A stretch of DNA of 39,668 bases from Hymenopellis radicata (Eukaryota; Basidiomycota; Agaricomycetes; Agaricales; Physalacriaceae), in contig JADNRX010000473.1 in assembly GCA_015501595.1 (NCBI GenBank), forward strand, positions 1 to 39,668, given 5' to 3'. This document shows positions 33,725-39,668 of this stretch, in pieces. The notes beneath the pieces were generated by a model, which was not told the origin of the DNA, ran no database searches, and saw only the letters and a list, made by a program, of their open reading frames with translations. Each line of letters begins with the position of its first letter. The stretch's first letter is position 1. The position numbers were made by a program, and so were the translations under genes.

Positions 33725-35296
33725 GGTCACTACTGGATGGTCAGAACCGGTTCGAATTCTTGGGAGCCCCTTGAAAACATGAGCCCACTACTAGACATGC
33801 CAGCTGGAGTGGGGTCGTACACCTTGAACGACCCCATGCCAATCGATCCTCAGGTGTTTCCTGGTCCTTCGCAGGTCAACGAGGCATCCCCCACCAGTTT
33901 GGGCAAACGGCCACGTGACGCTAGCGACGAACAGGACGATGAGGGTATGTCCTAGGCGCAGTCCTTTCACGCACTCATATTTCAACTTTATAGCGCCTGA
34001 TCGTCTTCGTGCAAAACTAGGGACAGCCGATAGCATACCTGTACTATGCTTACCCAACCCCCAGGATGATGCGAACCCTCAGCTACTCGTCGTTCAACTG
34101 ACTATCGAGGATCACCGCAAGAAGAATCATCAGGGAAACGATCTGGTGCCCGAGGGTGTGGTCCTCCTCCAGGTTCCCGAAGTCGCCTTCGTGCAAGGAA
34201 AGGCGACACAGAAGATGATGGCAGGGCCTGTTCTCTGGTACGCGCTCATCCAAGTGTTTCAGTTGTTTGAGGTGTCGCTTCCGGACTCGCTGCCCCTAAC
34301 GCTGGCACTGCCAGTTGGCCCGCATGACCAGCTCGAGATGCGCCACTTCGTTACCTTAGAGACCCCAGAGGTCTCCAGATGACCAGGTCCTGGATAAACT
34401 ACCAGACGGTCCAGCTAAGCGCTATGCAGCAGAACTGCCATTCGGTGACGTGCAGCCTTCCCTTTTCAAAATTTCGGAAGCCCTCTACACTCCTGTCAAT
34501 GAGACGATAAACGCTTTTTTCGCCCCTGTCTATGTGCTGGCGATCGTCATAACGGATCTCAAAGTAGGCCACAAATACTCGGTGTTGTTGGAGTTTTCTG
34601 TTGACTTTTTCGACAGAAGCCACCTATGAGCAAGTCGCAGCAAGAGACCTCGGAACGACGCAAACAAGCCGTCACGGACGCTCTGGATTGGATGTGCAGA
34701 TACTGGCACGACAAACCAAGCGAAGCGGAGGCTGTGAGGAAGCTGCAACAGCCAAGGGACGTCCATCAAGGCCTGAGTTTGCAGGACACCATCATCATGT
34801 CCGGCTTTATACATCGGGTGCTGAGCTGCACCCAGATCTCAAACCTTGAACGGTCGGAGTGGGAGCATGATGGGGAAGCAATTCGTAAGATGGCCACTGG
34901 TTTGTCTGCGAAGACATCACTGATTTTTTTCCCGTGATTGTAGGACTCAAAGACGTCAAGGTTCCCATCAAACGTCTCCAAGAGAAAGTATTCGCGCGTA
35001 CTGCTGGTGGGTCGTCGGAGTGGTCCATAAGGATGAACCAGCTTGGCGACCTCCTCAAACACGTGTCGCTCCCTGACCAAAATCGGTTTGCGAACTACGT
35101 GTCGCAGCTCCAAGGTATCTTAAAGAAGGAAACCTTCGGGGCGATACCTATGTACGCCATAATTGTCGCGGTGCCTCCAATTGGGTTCTCCGTACCCGGT
35201 ACTATGCAGTCGAAGTTGGATAGCATGTCAAAGCCCGCAAAGAAGAAAGTTAACGGGGTGAAATCTGAGGCGGTGAAAGCCATGGCAGAGACCTAA
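33725..35296 (+). pseudogene. gene X continuation, or separate downstream frames, with a frameshift
   Basis: The frame of gene X continues past its TGA as GHYWMVRTGSNSWEPLENMS, then SLGKRPRDASDEQDDE (a nuclear-signal-like, acidic stretch). It is spliced at 33945-33993 to a conserved-looking body (PVLCLPNPQDDANPQLLVVQ, AGPVLWYALIQVFQLFEVSL, DQLEMRHFVTLETPEV). A one-base shift near 34377 leads to DDQVLDKLPDGPAKRY, ETINAFFAPVYVLAIVITDL. Introns 34564-34616 and 34900-34943 then join KPPMSKSQQETSERRKQA and DALDWMCRYWHDKPSEAEAV to LKDVKVPIKRLQEKVF and YVSQLQGILKKETFGAIPMY. The frame stops at TAA 35296. A final protein from ATG 34626 would be intact alone. The family is unknown. Whether this is one broken gene or three short ones needs transcripts. 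Confidence 0.5.
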
Positions 35297-35385
35297 GTTT
35301 GTGTTAGTACATGTGCATCCCTAGTCAATGAAAACTATAGCTCTTACCGTATACTTGTTTGAGCAATAATACCACACCGCCGTCT

Positions 35386-37805
35386 ATGACGTTCAACAGG
35401 GGGCCTGGGACGCGTGCTGGTCAGTACATCGAAGCGCGTCCCCCGGGCAAACTGGAAACGCGTACCTATAGCACGCATCCTGGCGCTTTCGGTAGCTATT
35501 GTCACCAGCAGCTGTCTTGCCTTTATGCTCCTATGTACCTCACAACTCTCCTCCCTAAATTGTACTCAGCGCTGACAAGCCTGCCTTGGGCTGAGGACGT
35601 GGTCGATTTCAAACTATTTTCCATTTTCCTTCGAGTCATTGACTCGCAAAAACAAAGTCTAAAAGCGCGGGATGGTTACTTTCCGGCGAATCTGCTGATC
35701 ACCCTCGTGCGCACACTGGGCTTTGCGTTGGACCTTGCGGAGAGGGAGGTCCAGGACCTGTGGCGTGTTCTGGTGGAACATATTGACGAGCTAGTCACAG
35801 CGCCGAGAGACGAGGAGGTTGAGGTCTTGTTGTCACAATTTGGCTATAGCCAGAGAATTGGTGCGTGCTCCGCAGTTCACATCGCTGCTGCCACTGGAAA
35901 TGACGATACAGGCGCTGTTGTGATATCGCCGCCGGTGTCTTACTGTCCGACTTGCCCAACGTACCGCCTCAATCACGAGAAGAATACACGAGTGGAAGCA
36001 CAACTCTTCACGAAAAGTCGAGGCATATTGCCTGTTTATACGGTGTCTAAATACTGCGAGCGTTGCGTAACGATGGCTTTTGCTAACGGGCCATACTGAT
36101 TAGCTCGCCGCAGATTGCAACACCTTCTATCATCCCGCGTACTGGGTCCAAAACGCCGAAGAGCCACAGTCTCAGCGAGTTTACTACGCGGGCATCCCGG
36201 ATTACATTCAAGCCAGCGAGACTCATTGGGTGGAGCGAGACTTGGCGGAGAATTGGACGCTTCAAATGGCTGTTCAACAGTAAGCTCAAGCGATTCGCCG
36301 AAGGCTCTAACGGTCCCTAATTCAGCGCCACAGTGCTTCAGGTACGGGCATTGCCGAAGTCTACAACCTCGCCCTACGGGACCAGCCATGGCACGGCATG
36401 ACGGACTTGAACTGGCGCCTCAACGACGAGATTATCTACGCCACCTTCTGGGTGTTTGCCCTGTTAAGGGATAAGGCACGGCGGACGAACGCGACCGGCT
36501 GCTTGGTGGTGGATAATCGAGGCGAGAATAGCCGGCGCTTCGACGCAGTCATCGACGAGCGAAATCTCGACATGGGCAGCACCGGCCAACCCATGTGGGG
36601 GCACGTATGCGAAGGATGCGTGAAATTGAAAAAAAAACCGGAGACGGAGGAAATTGGTGAGTGACTTTGTTCACGACGGTCGGGTAAGCTGACCTCGCAG
36701 AGTACTTGAGCGCTATCGTGTTGGACGGCGTGAGCGTCCGATGCCGATGTTGTTCCGTGGCCGCTGACGAGGATGGCATGCCGTGTATTGAACCATTGAT
36801 GCATCCGAAGCACATGTTCTGCGGTAAACACGGCGATAACATGTGGAGGTGCTTCGTACGGGACTGTCCTAACAATCGCTGTGATGAATCCCGCGCATGC
36901 TCGAATCCCGCACACCAGGCACTCGAGAATGAAGAGATTGTCATTCAGGGCCAGGGTATCCGCGAGCTCCACCGCCGAGCTGCACGACTCGGGCGCTCAC
37001 TGGACGACGCGGTGTCCTTTGTGGACACACACTGTACGAATAATGTCCTTGGCCCTGGCGAGGATAAGTCGATGCACGAGCGCCCGCTGCCCACGAAGAA
37101 AGAAGACCAGAACAGGCGGAAGAAGTTGATTCTGTCCAAGTTCACCCACTGCGAAATGCTAGCGTTATGCCCATGTGGCGTCATCAAAGGGCGAACGACG
37201 CTGTTCAATGCCGAAGGAATCAAGGGAGTGGTCGTGAGTGCGAGCGTCCGGTCCCATGAAACCAAGCGCTGACCACAGGCAACATCACAGACATGGCTTA
37301 AGTGTCTGTTCCCAGCGGAACTGCCAGAATGCCTGCCAAGCGCCTTTTTCTATGATAAAGCATGTCACACACTGAAGCACCTGCTCGCGACTGGGGATTC
37401 TTACCTGACGGCGAAAACTGCAATTCTTTACGATCTATTCCACGGAGCCTTCTGTCACAAAGAGGCGGACGTGTTCTGCAACGCGTACTGTAATCCGGCA
37501 AACTTCCCAGAGCTGCTAGACGAGCAAGGGCGGATCGTGTTCAACACATCAGCGTGTGAACAGGCCAATGTGTGGTTCGGCGGATTCGGAACCATGGTGC
37601 GAGAGATGACACTGGCCCAGTAAGTTCGTGTGAAGGCAATTGATGCTCTCATGTTTGACATTCTGCCGTTAGTTTCCTATTCTTCCTCGACGAGATGATT
37701 CTGGTTCACAATGAGGTCGTTGTGATGCGGTTGCAGGAGGAGGGCTTGAATCCTACCGTGCTCCCGGAGGAGTTCTGGAATGGTAGCTGGAGGCAGGGAC
37801 TTTGA
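35386..37805 (+). CDS. CxC5/CxC6 cysteine-cluster protein associated with KDZ transposons
   Basis: Six exons: 35386-36066, 36104-36279, 36334-36656, 36701-37233, 37279-37619 and 37673-37805. They sum to 2,187 nt, an intact 728-residue frame. Introns are 37, 54, 44, 45 and 53 nt. The CxC5-like cluster is VSYCPTCPTYRLN ... SKYCERC, then VYYAGIPDYIQ. The CxC6-like cluster is VLDGVSVRCRCCSV ... MFCGKHGDNMWRCFVRDCPN ... RACSNPAHQALE. Later blocks, FFYDKACHTLKHL and NTSACEQANVWFGGFGT, also fit these proteins. Proteins of this type occur with Kyakuja-Dileera-Zisupton transposases in basidiomycetes. The clusters probably bind zinc, perhaps to recognise DNA or the transposase; the exact role is unknown. 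No KDZ transposase is in this window. The first ATG after a stop-containing leader was taken as start. The 37-nt first intron is unusually short. Confidence 0.85.
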
Positions 37806-39668
37806 AGGGCAACCGGGTAGCTTTCTTTGGACAACAACAGTAACAGGGTGAAAGGGTGGTGTATTAGCTGCAGCCTCTGTACTAGAGTGAAGTGATGTAT
37901 AACATCGACAACTTGGCGAGTTCAATCCGCCCGCAGACACGGACACCGTGGCGAGTACAACCCGCCAGTACGTGGTGGTATGAGACAAAGGTCTGATAGG
38001 AGCCAAAAAAAGACGGTCCGGGCGCCAAACACAGTGCACGTGGAGCGACATAAGCACCATTACTACTCGTTCGCGTTATGATGAAGGAAACCAGATGACT
38101 TGGAAGCCCTAAAAGCGACATGTGTGAACAACGGTCGTAGCTACTATATTTCATCGTCTTCTACCCCACTTTCCACAAATGTACGCACTGAGGATATGAA
38201 TATCACAGCCTCTTCGAAAGAGCCGCCGCCCAGCGCATCTCCAACGAGCGCCTCCATCGCGCTCAAGTCGAAAACTGCATAAAATTAGTTTGATTGCGGG
38301 CACTTGAGTAGGCAGCCGGCGAACCTCTGACTATGATACGCAGACTGAGAATATCGCAGAGCCCCATGGCCTCACACGGCTGCTTCCATTGGGGACGGTT
38401 GATTGCTAGGAGCCATTGGTCGACAGCGGGGCTAACCCTAGACTGTAACGTAAAGTCGCGGGGCGGACGTGGCTCGACGGGCGGGGCTACAGAGACCATG
38501 CAGTGACTGTCAACGAGCAGACAAGAAAGGCCATGAACTCGCAGGATAGAGAGTCAGCGGGCCATGCCCATTCGATACCAAGAACGCTACAATGGTGCGA
38601 TGCTTCAGCTAAGGAGTGGCGCTACAGTAAGACAAACCGAGTACAAACCGTCGATTTGCCGGCGGGCTTCTTGTAGAATGATGAGCTTTTGTACAAGAAC
38701 GAAGCGCAAGATCTTGAAGCGAGCATAAGAGACAGCCTCCGGCGTGGTGGCGTCCGAGTCTACAGAGCGGAGAAGGCCAGGCATTGCTGTTCCAGGGCGC
38801 GTTCACGATGGGAGGGGAAATTTTGAGCGCCGTCTTGGTTTATTATATATGTCTGCGACTTGGGATTCCAAGAAGCTGATATACTGAATGCAGGCTGACG
38901 GCCACCGCCGAAGGACTGCGGATCCTAGAAGTTTATCAACTTCTTGCCTTCTGGTTGTTAGGTAGCGGTCCTCCAAACATACAGCAAGTAGCGCCTTACC
39001 ATCAATCGACTGCCATAGAAATCTGAGTGCGTCCTATCCTTCATGCCACTGATTGGGTGGGCTGCCGACAAGTTATGGGAAGTAGGTAGGTCGCCTCTAA
39101 TAGGACTGGCCATGTACACACGGTGTTCACGACTTTGACAGAAGCGGCCGTCGGGGTTCGCATGTATGATGGCGAGCTCGAGTATCTGATCGCCTGGCTT
39201 GGTTGGGGAAAAGCTCACTGGAGGTGAGAACTAGAAAGCAGATGTCATCGTCTGAGACTGATACTAGTCACCTAGTTGGGAGCCAATGCGTTGTTTAGAC
39301 AAGACAGAAGCTAACGAGTTAATGCTGCAGCGACTGTGGGGGCATTTGAGTGAGAGGTACAACGTAGCCAGCGATACATACAATGGCAAAAAGGAGTTGC
39401 GTGCCACGGAAGCTTTCTACGGTCGGTCTCCGTTTTGTGCGTTAATGATTTCAGCATTACTGAATGAAGCGTTCAAGTTGAACAGAGCAATTGGTACTTC
39501 CGTAATGTCACTCTGCCAGGTCGCCAGGTCAGTATCCAAAGGCTCTACAACACTGCTTAAAGTTAAATGCTTGCGCTTGTAAAGATAGAACAACGCCGGT
39601 GCGAGCGAGAACAACGTCGACTAGAAAAGCTCAGATTGTGGCGACAGAATATCGCCCAAATGCCAGCC
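37806..39668. other. downstream region, no gene recognised
   Basis: About 1.9 kb to the window end. A minus-strand frame at 38263-38499 (VDQWLLAINRPQWKQPCEAM, GLCDILSLRIIVRG) looks protein-like but has no start, exon structure or family. Frames at 38958-39218 (minus) and 39286-39582 (plus) are likewise unassigned. Relatives of the terminal repeats listed above were not seen. This may be the rest of the transposon cluster or a gene entering from the right. Confidence 0.35.

Overview
The window reads as nuclear DNA of an agaricomycete (mushroom-type basidiomycete). The evidence is many canonical GT-AG introns of about 37-67 nt, a family of F-box genes of a type common in these fungi, a type II myosin tail, a U2AF large-subunit relative, and a CxC5/CxC6 cysteine-cluster protein of the kind linked to KDZ transposons. 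It is an accessory, repeat-rich region: nearly every gene is a member of a local family, is decayed, or is cut by a transposon.

Layout. 0.4-2.6 kb: decayed U2AF65-like gene on the minus strand, split by a 1,082-bp hAT-like element with an 8-bp target duplication. 3.1-7.2 kb: a small TA-duplicating MITE, then a motorless myosin-II tail pseudogene (minus) lying between two arrays of the same 90-bp minisatellite. 7.7-10.2 kb: an apparently intact 706-residue F-box/zinc-finger gene (minus) with a duplicated intron. 10.3-10.8 kb: degenerate minisatellite copy. 11-22.1 kb: two related gene neighbourhoods, each with minus-strand F-box-like genes facing a plus-strand Cys-rich gene. One F-box gene is interrupted by a 2,868-bp long-inverted-repeat element (7-bp target duplication), whose left arm alone carries a second copy of the TA MITE.

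22.7-38 kb is transposon-dominated. A truncated copy of gene X (22.7 kb) and gene Y (23.6 kb) are followed by a 6.4-kb terminal-inverted-repeat element (24,873-31,271). That element holds decayed pieces of carbohydrate-active genes and a second hAT-like element. The other end of gene Y (31.4 kb), a long gene X (32.1 kb) and an intact 728-residue CxC5/CxC6 gene (35.4-37.8 kb) follow. Gene X contains five 129-bp tandem units, each an 81-nt exon plus a 48-nt intron, followed by one diverged intron. The last 1.9 kb shows no recognisable gene.

No metabolic pathway is visible. The clearest themes are repeated transposon insertion into genes, gene-fragment capture and intron duplication. Gene models were spliced by eye. 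For the intact ones the exon lengths sum to multiples of three, but none has been checked against transcripts or databases.
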